This document shows, piece by piece, positions 28,301 through 36,350 of a DNA stretch of 56,067 bases (positions are counted from its first letter, which is position 1; every line of letters begins with the position of its first letter). The notes beneath the pieces were generated by a model, which worked only from the letters and a program-made list of their open reading frames with translations, had not been told where the DNA came from and made no database searches. The translations under genes were made by a program, and so were the position numbers. This DNA comes from Paenibacillus agaridevorans (GTDB lineage: Bacteria > Bacillota > Bacilli > Paenibacillales > Paenibacillaceae). Where the stretch lies: positions 44,850 through 100,916 of the forward strand of contig NZ_BDQX01000196.1 of assembly GCF_003112455.1 (NCBI RefSeq), written 5' to 3'.

Positions 28301-28755
28301 TGTTCTCCCAATTCACGGAGATGCTCGGTTTGATCAGCCGCGAGCTTGGCTACAAGGGCGTACCCTACTTCTACCTGGATGGCAGCACGCCAGCCGCCGA
28401 ACGCGTCGAGCTATGCAGCCGATTCAACGAAGGGGAACGCGATCTGTTCCTGCTCTCGCTGAAGGCGGGCGGCACGGGGCTTAACCTGACGGGAGCGGAT
28501 ACGGTCATTCTGTATGACCTTTGGTGGAATCCGGCGGTGGAGCAGCAGGCAGCGGACCGCGCGCACCGGATCGGCCAGCGCAATGTCGTTCAGATTATAC
28601 GTCTCGTCTCCGAAGGAACCGTGGAGGATAAGATGGTGGAGCTTCAGCAGCGCAAGTTAACCCTGATCGACGATGTTTTGTCGCAGGACGGCCTTTCCTC
28701 CTCCTCGCTGACGGAGGCGGATCTGCGGGAGCTGTTGTCGCTCGGCAATCGCTAG
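25351..28755 (+). CDS. SNF2-family DEAD/DEAH-box helicase with SWIM zinc finger
   Basis: The start is ATG 25351 after AAAGGAG; in-frame codons further upstream would overlap the divergent DUF4184 gene. The 1134-aa protein has an N-terminal SWIM finger (PECGCLSSLAEDQHCKH, about 64-80), a long middle region with the bacterial SNF2-associated domain, and a C-terminal Snf2/Rad54-like motor. Motifs seen are DEMGLGKT (motif I, near 680), LDEAQAF (motif II, near 803), LTGTPIENRLDELWSIF (III), SLKAGGTGLNL (V) and DRAHRIGQ (VI, near 1070). A Gly/Asp-rich linker (GGDSAGGG...KDGEGDG) lies between motifs Ia and II. Such proteins translocate on double-stranded DNA using ATP; targets in Firmicutes are unknown. 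It stands alone, with no restriction or defence genes beside it. Confidence 0.93.
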   Translation: MSVSLTRNQIINLCGLDNYEKGAAYASEGKVSVERSGSRYSATVSASRPYVVHVRLGTGGSVEPECGCLSSLAEDQHCKHIAAALISIVEASRKGRLRTKPAESAGAKIYLQSAPDRELVEHLLGLFGEDTSVPVSFGSPLRDDRMALNVEFGILLLPARDGRHTISLDMKIGLQKLHPVQHLAGFLSSVEEQRECQTAKSFRYTPKQHRFSPQDEPVIEALVSSLREDERYRSAMASGALPSLGQGQEGNERFLVVPPHSWARLLTVLSQASNAKTEVFGAQGRERSRPSTFGKPVPGPSHGRLPLQFKLDRSHEDDGYSLTASGIREAIVLEVYGMAFMGGVFYPLPSARLVQLAKLKRLLFSGIRDTADDESVTIAAEQIDRFMDKVVPSLTKLGELQLAPAVADRIWVQPLKARLYLDRIRGRLLAGLEFQYGDIIINPLENGDKPRGSERILMRDSEKEKEILRLFQQEGFVKTEGGYVMEGDDDEFLFLHEIVPQLEKLLTVYATAAVKLRILNETIPPKLSLTWDEKTDWLEFKFKMDGISAQEIKAVVEAVEAKKPYYKLATGALLPLRTEAFEAMLRVMNGVGLHHLALHGDMARVPIGKAAALLDMPGSDAVKLGRSLKELLDSLRDPERLDFPLPEALGGILRDYQKTGYQWMKTLAAYRFGGILADEMGLGKTIQSIAFLLSVADDIRASGRPALIVCPASLMYNWRGELTRFAPGLRTVIADGSKEERLDALDWTIAGGDSAGGGVSRGKPDFDKDGEGDGRPDVVIVSYPLLRRDWETYAAHSFHTLILDEAQAFKNVNTQTAGAVRSLKAEYRFALTGTPIENRLDELWSIFRAVFPALFPDPRGFGELTREEVARRSRPFLMRRLKSEVLKELPEKIETLQSSELLPEQKKLYAAYLAKLREDSLKHLDNGDEFGKARIRILAGITRLRQLCCHPALFVEGYQGSSAKFEQLLELVDQCRSAGRRALVFSQFTEMLGLISRELGYKGVPYFYLDGSTPAAERVELCSRFNEGERDLFLLSLKAGGTGLNLTGADTVILYDLWWNPAVEQQAADRAHRIGQRNVVQIIRLVSEGTVEDKMVELQQRKLTLIDDVLSQDGLSSSSLTEADLRELLSLGNR

Positions 28756-28855
28756 AAGGTTGCGTCTCTACATTTCGACAGCTTTCCCTTATAATAGACA
28801 ATAACAGCAACACGAACGGAACGGCCTTACTTCGCAGTTGGGAGGAACGATTGGA

Positions 28856-31480
28856 ATGACTGTCATGCACGATCGCGCGGCTCTGGCCAAAATCACATTA
28901 CCCACCAGAAGAGGCAGATTCGTGACTCGCGAACGGCTGCTTCAGACTCTTAATCGATCCCTCGCCGGCAGGCTGACGATTGTCTGCGCACCGGCCGGAT
29001 ATGGCAAAACATCGCTTCTCGCAGAATGGGGAAATCAAGTCGGACGACCTGTCGCATGGCTCTCGCTGGACGGCGCCGACAATGACAGCAACCGCTTCTG
29101 GCGATGCCTGACGCATGCGCTGGCTGCTTCCGTGGACGATCCTGCCGCAGAACGTTTGTATTTGCTCGCGGAGGGAATGAACTCCGTGTCCCGGCTAACC
29201 TATATCGATGCTTTGCTGAACGAGCTCGCCCTGGTCTCGCGCCCTCTCCTGTTTATTATCGACGATTATCATGCGATCACAAGCGAGCAGTTGCACGAGC
29301 ACATCGCTTATTTCATTCAATACATGCCGGATAATCTGCATCTCGCCATAGCAAGCAGGCAGCCGATTCCGTTCCCCACGATGAAGCTTATGATTAGCGG
29401 CGAAGCGGCGGAGCTGACCGTCTCCGAATTACGATTTACGCTGGAGGAGACAGAGCTCCTGCTGCGCGACTCCGCCCCTTGCACTGTCGAGTGCCTCATC
29501 GAGCTGTTAGATCGGACTGAGGGCTGGATTATCGGCATGATGCTCGTCCGGGTGATGCTGCGATCCGGTCAGACGATGGAACATGCGCTACGCTCCTTCA
29601 AGGGCCACGAGCGCCATGTGTCCGATTATCTATTTCAGGAAGCTGTAGCCTCGCTCCCTATCGAGCTCAAAGACTTCCTGCTACGCACATCGTTGTTAAC
29701 AAACTTCGATGCGTCATATTGCAACGAGGTGACCGGCCGGGATGACGGCGATGTCATGCTGGAGCAAATCCATGAGCTGAATTTATTTCTGCTTCCGATC
29801 GGCGAGCGTTCCGGTTATTTCCGGTATCATCGACTTTTCTCCGAATTTTTGGCGGAGACGTTCCGGATGGAGCAACCGGAGGAGTGGCGGCGGACGCACG
29901 GCAGAGCAAGCGTCTTGTTCGCCAGGCACGGCATGCTTCATGAAGCCATCGACCATGCCTCGTTTGCCGGAGAATATGACATGATGGAAGAGCTGCTGGG
30001 CAGACACATCCGCGATGTCCTGCGCCGCGGCGAATTGGTAACGCTGCTCCGATGGTTCGGCAGCTTCCCGGACGATTATTCGCCCTCGCATGAGATGTCG
30101 CTGCTCCATGCCTTCGCGCTCGTGCTGACGGGACAGCTTGAGCCGGCGGAGCATCTGCTCCAGCGGTTGGAGCGGGTGCTGGAGCAGGCCCACGGCTTGC
30201 AATCAGAGAACAACGAAGATCTGAAGTCGGGCATCCTGTTCGTCCGATCGAATCTCGTATTCATTAGCGGCGATTATGAGCGTTGGCTGGCATACAGCAC
30301 TGGCATATTGGATGAACTTCTCCCGGAGAATCCGCTTTTCTACAACTTTAACTACAACCTCAAGGAGCCTTTCGTCCGTAGAACGGTAATGGGGATGAAC
30401 GGCGTATTATCGCCGACGACCGAGACGATCGCGGAGCTGTTCAGCGGCACGCTGGATTCCCACGGCTGGGACCGCTCCCTTATCAATCTGTACGTCAAAC
30501 AATCATTGGCGGAAGGTTACTACGAATGGAACCGGTTGAAGGACAGCCTCAGCCTGTTGAGAGGTATCGAGCAAGCGGTGGCGAGTCGCGGCATTCCCGG
30601 TCTGCTCATTCCGCATCGGCTTACCGAAGCATCCATCCATAAGGCGCTCGGGGACATAGCTCAAGCGGAGCAGGTCGTCGAGGATGCGTTGCGATTCGCG
30701 TCCGGTCTTGAGGACAAACATTGGCTTATCGTGGTATACGCATTCCGGACGAGATTGGAATTATCCATTGGCAGCTTGTCGCAAGCGAAGGATACGGCCA
30801 AACATATGTCGGTAACGGCCAGGGAGCTTCCGATATACGCGAAGGAGTACGAATATTTGACGCTTGCCCGCCTGCTGGGACGTCAACGCAAGGAGAAGGA
30901 GGCGGTGCGTCTCCTGGAATTATTGAAGCCCCAGGCCAGAAGGGAAGGCCAGTTGAGCAGTCTTGTGGAGCATGCCGTGCTGCATGCCCTCTTCGAATAC
31001 AAGGTCGGCAACCGGAACTCGGCCTTTACATCGCTTGAAGAGGCGCTCATAATTGGCGCCGAGAACGGATATATCCGCAGCTTCGCGGATGAAGGAGCGG
31101 AGATGACCGAGCTTCTGCACCGCTACAAAGAATACGCCGTGGCCCATGGCCGCATTTATTATCCGCGCAGAGGCCGAAAGAGCAGCGTAGATGTGCTGCC
31201 TGGAGTAACCGGCTCCTACCTGGATGAGCTGATTGCCGCCTGCCCGGCTCCTGTTCTCCCGCAGGTTAGGAAGGGACGCGCCTCGAAGGAGCCGCTGACG
31301 CGCAGCGAGCTCGAGTTGCTGCGCCAGTTGCGAAAGGGAGCCTCCAACAAACAAATCTCCGCCGCCCTGCATCTGTCAGAAGGTACGGTAAAGGTCTATT
31401 TGTCCACGCTGTACGGCAAGCTCGGCGTATCCTCCAGGACGCAGGCGCTGATTGCCGCACAGGAGCGCAAGCTGCTCTAG
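28856..31480 (+). CDS. MalT-like LuxR-family ATP-dependent transcriptional regulator
   Basis: ATG 28856 follows GGAGG at 10 nt. The 874-aa product has an N-terminal STAND-type NTPase (Walker A APAGYGKTS at 45-53, Walker B-like LLFIIDDYH near 145), a helical TPR-like middle section, and a C-terminal LuxR HTH at about 812-870 (LTRSELELLRQLRKGASNKQ then ISAALHLSEGTVKVYLS). This is the MalT/large-ATP-binding-LuxR layout, in which an inducer and ATP drive multimerisation on promoters. No obvious target operon is adjacent: the SNF2 gene lies upstream and a terminator follows, so its regulon is elsewhere. A TATAAT at 28790-28795 could be its -10 box. Confidence 0.9.
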   Translation: MTVMHDRAALAKITLPTRRGRFVTRERLLQTLNRSLAGRLTIVCAPAGYGKTSLLAEWGNQVGRPVAWLSLDGADNDSNRFWRCLTHALAASVDDPAAERLYLLAEGMNSVSRLTYIDALLNELALVSRPLLFIIDDYHAITSEQLHEHIAYFIQYMPDNLHLAIASRQPIPFPTMKLMISGEAAELTVSELRFTLEETELLLRDSAPCTVECLIELLDRTEGWIIGMMLVRVMLRSGQTMEHALRSFKGHERHVSDYLFQEAVASLPIELKDFLLRTSLLTNFDASYCNEVTGRDDGDVMLEQIHELNLFLLPIGERSGYFRYHRLFSEFLAETFRMEQPEEWRRTHGRASVLFARHGMLHEAIDHASFAGEYDMMEELLGRHIRDVLRRGELVTLLRWFGSFPDDYSPSHEMSLLHAFALVLTGQLEPAEHLLQRLERVLEQAHGLQSENNEDLKSGILFVRSNLVFISGDYERWLAYSTGILDELLPENPLFYNFNYNLKEPFVRRTVMGMNGVLSPTTETIAELFSGTLDSHGWDRSLINLYVKQSLAEGYYEWNRLKDSLSLLRGIEQAVASRGIPGLLIPHRLTEASIHKALGDIAQAEQVVEDALRFASGLEDKHWLIVVYAFRTRLELSIGSLSQAKDTAKHMSVTARELPIYAKEYEYLTLARLLGRQRKEKEAVRLLELLKPQARREGQLSSLVEHAVLHALFEYKVGNRNSAFTSLEEALIIGAENGYIRSFADEGAEMTELLHRYKEYAVAHGRIYYPRRGRKSSVDVLPGVTGSYLDELIAACPAPVLPQVRKGRASKEPLTRSELELLRQLRKGASNKQISAALHLSEGTVKVYLSTLYGKLGVSSRTQALIAAQERKLL

Positions 31481-31497
31481 AACCTGAGGGGACATAA

Positions 31498-31545
31498 CCC
31501 GTTAAGCCGAAGCGTGCTTGCTGCACGTTGCTTAACGGGTTTATT
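31498..31545 (+). terminator. Terminator of the LuxR-family gene
   Basis: A 10-bp stem CCCGTTAAGC/GCTTAACGGG with inner CGTG/CACG pairing is followed by TTTATTTG. It begins 18 bp after the stop codon. Confidence 0.8.
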
Positions 31546-31972
31546 TGTATGCGGCTTGCACGCTATTTTCGGCGGATCAGGGCCGCGCTGGCTGGCTGGG
31601 AGGACGAGCGAATGTGTATGAAAAAGCGAGTTCATTGGATGGGCCGGGCAGGCCCGGTACAGCGCATTATAGCGGGTTTTTCCGCTATATAGGGCGGATC
31701 AGCCCCGGCCTTAACCATTGTAGACTACACAGGGAGCCCGTTGTAGTATACTTTTATGCTTCTTTCGGCGATTCAGGCAACCTACGAGCTCACTCTAGTA
31801 TAATTCGGCGATACGAGCACCAGTGTGACCAACAAAGCTTACTTTTATGCTTCATTAGTAGCAAGGAAATATATCCGGTCAACAGAAACGTCCATTACGC
31901 AGCTTTCCCGGCCCAGGTTATCAAGCCACAGAAACAGCATTTACGCCGAATCAGGCCAGAAATCCGCGGACA
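31546..31972. repeat. Noncoding region with hairpin and degenerate repeats
   Basis: No gene is supported. A hairpin TATAGCGG/CCGCTATA (about 31669-31690) resembles the units at the right end of the window. TTTTATGCTTC occurs at 31751 and near 31842, and TTCGGCGAT occurs twice (near 31764 and 31804). A 161-codon plus-strand frame here lacks a ribosome binding site and has repeat-derived composition. Confidence 0.5.
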
Positions 31973-32728
31973 TCAAGCCGACATAAGCATGGAATACGAG
32001 GCTTGCGGACCCATCGAGGTTGCACCGTAGCTTGGAGACTGTACGCTCCAGCCAATAACCTCCAGTCTCCCCGCAGAGGTCTGAGGCACATATAGCAGCC
32101 GTATTAGCTCGTCGGTTCGGCCAAAAACGTAGGCTTCCCGGACTTGCCGCACCATCGCTTCCGATTCTAAATCTTCCGTTCTCATAACGTGGCCCTTATC
32201 GTATTCGCTATCTTGAAGCAACGACGTCCTTACGTCCTCAAGCGCACGACGCGCTCTGTGCAGTGCAGCTTTTACCGCTCCTTCGCTTGTATCCAGCAGT
32301 TCTGCAGTCTCCGCGATGGAGTAACCGAGCGTGTCGCGCAGCATGAATACGGTTCGCTGGATCGGCGACATCAGCCGATAGATCGCGGCGATGGCCCGAT
32401 CCGCTTCCTCCGTATCCTCCTGAGGCGGCTGACCGCCAGCCTCTTGCAGCTTCCCGATACGTTCCCGCAGCATCCGTCTTCGGCGGCATTCGTCGACCCA
32501 GCCGTTCTTGGCTACCCGGATCAGGAACGCCTCCGGATTAACGTGACCTTCTATCTTCCGGCTCTGTATCGCCTTCAGCCATGTCTGCTGCGCGAGGTCC
32601 TCCGCATCGGGGATAGAACCCGTCAGCGAAATGCAGTACCGGTACAACGAGGCCTGCAACGCTTCCAGCTCCATACTTGCATCCCGTCTCTCGATCCCTC
32701 TATCCGCAATGCCATCTTTGCTTATCAT
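31973..32728 (-). CDS. ECF-type RNA polymerase sigma factor with C-terminal extension
   Basis: ATG 32728 follows GGAGG at 7 nt. The 251-aa protein has an ECF region 2 ([27 protein letters not shown]) and region 4 ([40 protein letters not shown]). Beyond residue about 185 it continues for about 65 residues ([20 protein letters not shown]...), longer than a minimal ECF factor. No anti-sigma gene is adjacent. C-terminal extensions in some ECF groups replace an anti-sigma factor, but I could not match this one to a named group. It is divergent from a clpP paralogue across 183 bp that contain an inverted repeat. Confidence 0.9.
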   Translation of the reverse strand: MISKDGIADRGIERRDASMELEALQASLYRYCISLTGSIPDAEDLAQQTWLKAIQSRKIEGHVNPEAFLIRVAKNGWVDECRRRRMLRERIGKLQEAGGQPPQEDTEEADRAIAAIYRLMSPIQRTVFMLRDTLGYSIAETAELLDTSEGAVKAALHRARRALEDVRTSLLQDSEYDKGHVMRTEDLESEAMVRQVREAYVFGRTDELIRLLYVPQTSAGRLEVIGWSVQSPSYGATSMGPQASYSMLMSA

Positions 32729-32780
32729 TGTCCAGCCTCCTTCACCCGCTGCAAGCGAAGCGGATATCGTCCTTATGGGG

Positions 32781-32800
32781 TAAACGAACGAATACGTTTA
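32781..32800. promoter_or_regulatory. Inverted repeat in the ECF-sigma/clpP divergent region
   Basis: TAAACG-N8-CGTTTA is a perfect 6-bp inverted repeat between the two divergent starts. A further CGTTTA occurs near 32869. It could be an operator or an autoregulated promoter element of the sigma factor; no clear -35/-10 pair was assigned. Confidence 0.4.
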
Positions 32801-32911
32801 AAAGTTACTCTCCTCGTTATACTTATATCCTATCCCGAACTCGCGTATCCTTCCAGCCCCCTGGATCGTTTACCCGGCGTAATCCAATTCAAACCTACGG
32901 GAGGTTACCCC

Positions 32912-33496
32912 ATGAACATTCCAATACCATACGTCGTCGAGCAGACGAACCGCGGCGAAAGATCGTACGATATTTATTCGAGACTGCTGAAGGACCGCAT
33001 CGTCTTCGTCGGCTCGGAAATTAACGATGCCGTTGCTAACAGCATCATTGCGCAGTTGCTGTTTCTAACGGCGGAAGATCCCGACAAGGACATCCATATG
33101 TACATCAACAGTCCGGGCGGCTCCGTGACGGCAGGTCTTGCCATCTATGATACCATGCAATACGTGAAGCCAGAGATCAGTACCATCTGCACGGGCTTTG
33201 CCGCTTCCTTCGGCGCCATTCTTCTGCTGGCCGGCCAAAAAGGCAAACGATTTGCGCTGCCTAATAGCGAAATCATGATTCATCAGCCTCATGGCGGCAC
33301 CAGGGGACAAGCGAGCGATATCGCCATTACCGCCAGACATATTCTTAACACGAGGGAAAAGCTGAACCGCATTACCGCCGAGCGCACCGGCCAGTCGCTG
33401 GAGAGAATCGAGCGGGACATGGATCGCGACTATTACATGTCCGCGGAAGAAGCCGTCGAGTACGGCATCATCGACAAGGTGATTGTTCAGCGCTAA
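32912..33496 (+). CDS. clpP: ATP-dependent Clp protease proteolytic subunit (ClpP paralogue)
   Basis: The start is ATG 32912 after GGGAGGTTACCCC, giving 194 aa, the normal ClpP length. The serine-protease triad is readable: S99 in [10 protein letters not shown]124 in IMIHQPHGG and D173 in MDRDYYMS. The N-terminus [20 protein letters not shown] matches the axial-gate region. ClpP forms a 14-subunit chamber that needs ClpX or ClpC ATPases, and neither is encoded here. FGA replaces the usual MGA after the catalytic Ser, and the stand-alone position opposite an ECF sigma gene suggests an accessory ClpP, not the housekeeping copy; that is inference. Confidence 0.93.
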   Translation: MNIPIPYVVEQTNRGERSYDIYSRLLKDRIVFVGSEINDAVANSIIAQLLFLTAEDPDKDIHMYINSPGGSVTAGLAIYDTMQYVKPEISTICTGFAASFGAILLLAGQKGKRFALPNSEIMIHQPHGGTRGQASDIAITARHILNTREKLNRITAERTGQSLERIERDMDRDYYMSAEEAVEYGIIDKVIVQR

Positions 33497-33635
33497 CGCC
33501 GTTCCGGCAACCTGATTCCATCAACTCTATTAAAATAACGGCTCTATCGGGACAGATCGCCTTCGGCAAAAGTACAAGCAAATGCTAGAGCTAAATCATA
33601 GCATATAGTACTTTACAAGAAGAAGGTGAAAGCAT

Positions 33636-34097
33636 TTGGCTAAGAACAAATTGTTGTTCAGTACACCCGCTGAAGGCGTATCGCTCCGTACGGGCACAAG
33701 CAGAGTATTGACTCGAGACCGACACCATCACCACCATAAACACCACCACCATCATCATCATGATCATCATCATGATCACGATCATGATCATCACCATCAC
33801 AAAGACAAAGGCGTCAAAGTTAAAAAATATGAAACCATTCGCCTGTTCGCAGAGAACCGCGGCGCATCCGCGACGTCCGTTAATGTCGTCATGACCAGCA
33901 CGCAGAACGGCAGAACCAACAACTATAGGCTCGCAAGAGTGAGGCTCGCTCCAGGGCAATCGTATACGGACACGTACAGGGTACCCGGCAAATATGTCAA
34001 CATAATAGCATACTCAACGGGATACTCCGGCGGCTGCGGCGGCAGAGGCAGAGGCAGAATCGACACTATCGACGTGCAACTGTACGGCCGCAAGTAA
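33636..34097 (+). CDS. Histidine-rich, probably metal-binding protein (153 aa)
   Basis: The start is TTG 33636 after AAGGTGA. Residues 30-55 hold 21 His in 26 positions, interrupted by Lys and Asp, which should bind nickel, cobalt, zinc or copper. Residues about 60-153 form a beta-rich domain (YETIRLFAENRGASATSVNV, APGQSYTDTYRVPGKYVNI) with a Gly/Arg stretch GGCGGRGRGR and a single Cys. No signal peptide or membrane helix is visible. I do not recognise the family; the fold looks like small coat or appendage proteins, so a spore-surface or metal-storage role is possible. The gene stands alone 139 bp after clpP and is followed by copy 2 of the structured element. Confidence 0.75.
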   Translation: MAKNKLLFSTPAEGVSLRTGTSRVLTRDRHHHHHKHHHHHHHDHHHDHDHDHHHHKDKGVKVKKYETIRLFAENRGASATSVNVVMTSTQNGRTNNYRLARVRLAPGQSYTDTYRVPGKYVNIIAYSTGYSGGCGGRGRGRIDTIDVQLYGRK

Positions 34098-34117
34098 GTC
34101 AAAGAAATGAAAAAGAC

Positions 34118-34222
34118 AAGGTGAAACGGCTGTCGCCGTCCTTTGGCGGCGCAGCGCGTTTTATTCCGAGAATTATAAGTCAAGTATGGAGAAAACTTAT
34201 ACTTTCTTATAATTTAAAAAAG
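34118..34222 (+). repeat. Structured two-copy element, copy 2 (candidate RNA)
   Basis: A hairpin forms from AAACG.CTG.CGCCG and CGGCG.CAG..CGTTT, followed by CGAGAATTATAAGTCAAGTA and an ATAAG/CTTAT pairing. It matches copy 1 at 22832 with compensatory stem differences and carries 16 extra nt (TATACTTTCTTATAAT region). It follows the His-rich gene by 20 bp. Confidence 0.6.
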
Positions 34223-34256
34223 GTCGAGCAGAGGTTCCCTTTGCTTCGACCTTTTT
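34217..34256. terminator. Bidirectional terminator between the His-rich and solute-binding genes
   Basis: AAAAAGGTCGAGC pairs with GCTTCGACCTTTTT (one mismatch). It is flanked by A-run and T-run, between convergent genes. Confidence 0.75.
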
Positions 34257-34310
34257 ACCTTTTTACCTTGTTGCCTGTTCGAAATGTTCCTCGATGCTCG
34301 TATTCCGCTA

Positions 34311-36029
34311 TTATTTGGACCAAAGTTCCACGCGGGCTTTGACCATGTTCGAGAATTCCTCGTTCAACTTGGCGACGCCGGCATCGTCCAAATCCTTCAG
34401 GAAGGCGTCATAGATTTTGTCGAAGTCTTCCGGCTTCGCCAGGATCGCTTCGGGAATACGCTTTTTCATAATGTCCTGCGTCTTCTGGAAAATAACGTTC
34501 GCCTGCGAACCCGTCTCAAATGGAAGCGTCCAAGCCGCTCCGTATTTGCGCTCAGGGAACGCGTCGTTAGCCGGCCACAGATCTCTGTACGTCGTTGCAC
34601 CGTAAGCCGCCAGCGTCTTTTTATCCGCTTCGGAATAAGCCGTGACGATCTGCTCCGGGAAGTTCGTTGTATAGTAGTTGCCGCTTGGATCCATAACGCC
34701 GTCGCCATAACGGGCGGAGATCAGGTAGTTGCCGATGCCCGTCGTTTTCTTGAACGTATTGTTGTCGTTCGACTTCTGCGCTTGTACGTCGGCAGGGATA
34801 ACGCGTTTGCCGTTCTCTACGTTGTAATGCTTGCCTTCGATCCCCCAGTTGACGAGAACCTGGCCTTCATCCGATGCAAGGTAGTCCAGGAACTTGATGG
34901 TGCGGACCGGATCCTTTGCGTCTTTCGTGATCGCAATGCCGTAACCGGACAGGTAACCCGTTCCTTGGAAGGAATGGTCTTGGTAAGTCTCGTCAAGCGT
35001 AACCGGGAAACGTGCGTACGTGGAGTCGAATTTGCCTTCGGCTTTCAGCGCGTTTTCGGCATCCGCATAGTCCCATTGTTGGTCAACCAGACCAAGAACG
35101 CGGCCGGAAGCGATTTTCGCTTTGTATTGGTCATACTTCTGGACGAAGCTCTCGGGATCCAGCAAGCCGATATTGTTCATGTGGTTCAGCCAACGGAAGT
35201 ATTCGCGCTCTTCGGGACGCTGGTAATGCATGATAGCTTCGAACGTTTCCTGGTTGATGTAGAATTCGCCGTCATCCGGAGCGCCCGTCGCGTAGAACGC
35301 GGGGTTCGTTACGGAGATAAGGATCTGCCATTCGCCGCCGTTCAGCGACATGCCGATCGTAGGTTGTCCGTCTTCGGTTTTCGGATTTTTTTCGATGTAG
35401 GCTTTGATTGCGTTCTCGTAATCTTTTACCGTTTTGATCTCGGGGAAACCCGCAGCTTCAAGAACCTTATGCTGCAGCTGGAAGCCGCCGCCCGCTTCGA
35501 AATAAGTGTGGCCTACGCCATCTTGCGGCAATACGTAGATCGCGTCGTCTTGCTCGCTCCAACGAAGACGGTTGAAGTATTCGCCATAAATTTTCTTAAG
35601 GTTCGGAGCATGTTCTTCGATCAACGGACGAAGATCGATCAGCGCGCCGGCATCAACCAGCTTGCCCGCGTTGCCCTTCGGCATAACGAGGTCCGGATAT
35701 TCGTCGCTTGCGACCATCAGGGCGAACATGTCGGCATCGCTTCCGCCAACGGGGAACTCCTGTTTAAGCGTAACGCCCGTTTTGGCCAGAATCTCTTGAC
35801 CGACTTCGCTTTTCATGTCATCCCAGTTCGCGTTTACGTCGCCGGATGCAAGGCGAATCGTAATCGGTTCAAGCGATTCCTCGCCTGCATTGTTGGTGTT
35901 GCCCGAATTGCCGCCGTTCGCCGCGCCGGTATTTCCGCCATTGCCTCCATTGTTGCCGGAGCAAGCTGCAAGGAAAACGAAGACGAGGACAAGCAGCGTG
36001 CTGAACATCATTTTGGCTTTCTTTTTCAT
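34311..36029 (-). CDS. Extracellular solute-binding lipoprotein of an LplABC-type sugar ABC transporter
   Basis: ATG 36029 follows GGGAGGCAACATTCAG. The 572-aa product has a lipoprotein signal peptide with lipobox LAAC at about 19-22, then a Gly/Asn-rich linker (GNNGGNGGN). The mature part is the large substrate-binding fold common in Paenibacillus LplA-type proteins: ANWDDMKSEVGQEILAKTGV near the start, YGIAITKDAKDPVRTIKFLD and LASDEGQVLVNWGIEG in the middle, DIMKKRIPEAILAKPEDFDK near the end. It captures an oligosaccharide outside the cell for the two permeases encoded upstream. The ligand cannot be named; GH31 and GH95-derived genes nearby point to plant or host oligosaccharides. A 321-bp gap with a structured repeat separates it from the permease genes. 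Confidence 0.92.
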   Translation of the reverse strand: MKKKAKMMFSTLLVLVFVFLAACSGNNGGNGGNTGAANGGNSGNTNNAGEESLEPITIRLASGDVNANWDDMKSEVGQEILAKTGVTLKQEFPVGGSDADMFALMVASDEYPDLVMPKGNAGKLVDAGALIDLRPLIEEHAPNLKKIYGEYFNRLRWSEQDDAIYVLPQDGVGHTYFEAGGGFQLQHKVLEAAGFPEIKTVKDYENAIKAYIEKNPKTEDGQPTIGMSLNGGEWQILISVTNPAFYATGAPDDGEFYINQETFEAIMHYQRPEEREYFRWLNHMNNIGLLDPESFVQKYDQYKAKIASGRVLGLVDQQWDYADAENALKAEGKFDSTYARFPVTLDETYQDHSFQGTGYLSGYGIAITKDAKDPVRTIKFLDYLASDEGQVLVNWGIEGKHYNVENGKRVIPADVQAQKSNDNNTFKKTTGIGNYLISARYGDGVMDPSGNYYTTNFPEQIVTAYSEADKKTLAAYGATTYRDLWPANDAFPERKYGAAWTLPFETGSQANVIFQKTQDIMKKRIPEAILAKPEDFDKIYDAFLKDLDDAGVAKLNEEFSNMVKARVELWSK

Positions 36030-36103
36030 CTGAATGTTGCCTCCCTTTTAATAATGTACCTAACTATATAGAACAGGATACCTGTCACTACCAGATAAAG
36101 GTG

Positions 36104-36269
36104 GTTAAAAAGTTTACTTTTGATCACGAAGCATCTCATGGATGCTTATTCGGCGTCGAATCTTGAACTCAGCCGGTTCCTCCGGTACTCACTTAGCGCT
36201 GCTAAGCTCCGTTCCTCGGATCTCGGCTTCGCCCAACCTTCTCGGTGCTGAAAACCGGACTTTTTGAAC
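36104..36269 (-). repeat. 166-nt multi-hairpin element inside the ABC operon
   Basis: The ends form an inverted repeat (plus strand GTTAAAAAGT at 36104-36113, ACTTTTTGAAC at 36259-36269). Inside are four hairpins: GCATC/GATGC (36131-36145), CCGG/CCGG (36173-36185), CTTAG/CTAAG (36192-36206) and CCG/CGG (36209-36219). On the minus-strand transcript the second and fourth loops expose AGGAA. A 23-nt edge of it recurs at 19685. From memory, similar blocks occur widely in Paenibacillus genomes; not checked. Confidence 0.65.
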
Positions 36270-36281
36270 TTCATTTGAACT

Positions 36282-36337
36282 TCAAACCTTTAAACCTAAA
36301 ACCTTTAAACCTTAAGCCTTTAAACCTTCAAACCTTC
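36282..36337. repeat. AAACCTT-type low-complexity repeat
   Basis: Short direct repeats of CTTTAAACC and CTTCAAACC type, about 9-14 nt apart, lie directly after the permease stop codon in transcription order. Confidence 0.7.
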
Positions 36338-36350
36338 TATCCTCACAACA

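Noticed and set aside
25351..31480. SNF2 helicase plus STAND ATPase as a phage-defence system
   Set aside because: The second protein has a standard LuxR DNA-binding domain and MalT layout. Separate promoters are likely, and no nuclease, methylase or other defence effector is adjacent.
31545..32030. 161-codon plus-strand frame after the LuxR-gene terminator
   Set aside because: It starts within the terminator region, has no ribosome binding site, is built from repeat sequence and overlaps the 3' end of the sigma-factor gene.
34284..36071. A 595-codon plus-strand frame opposite the solute-binding protein gene
   Set aside because: The minus strand encodes a lipoprotein with lipobox, ribosome binding site and operon context. 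The plus frame is a compositional shadow without a start signal.
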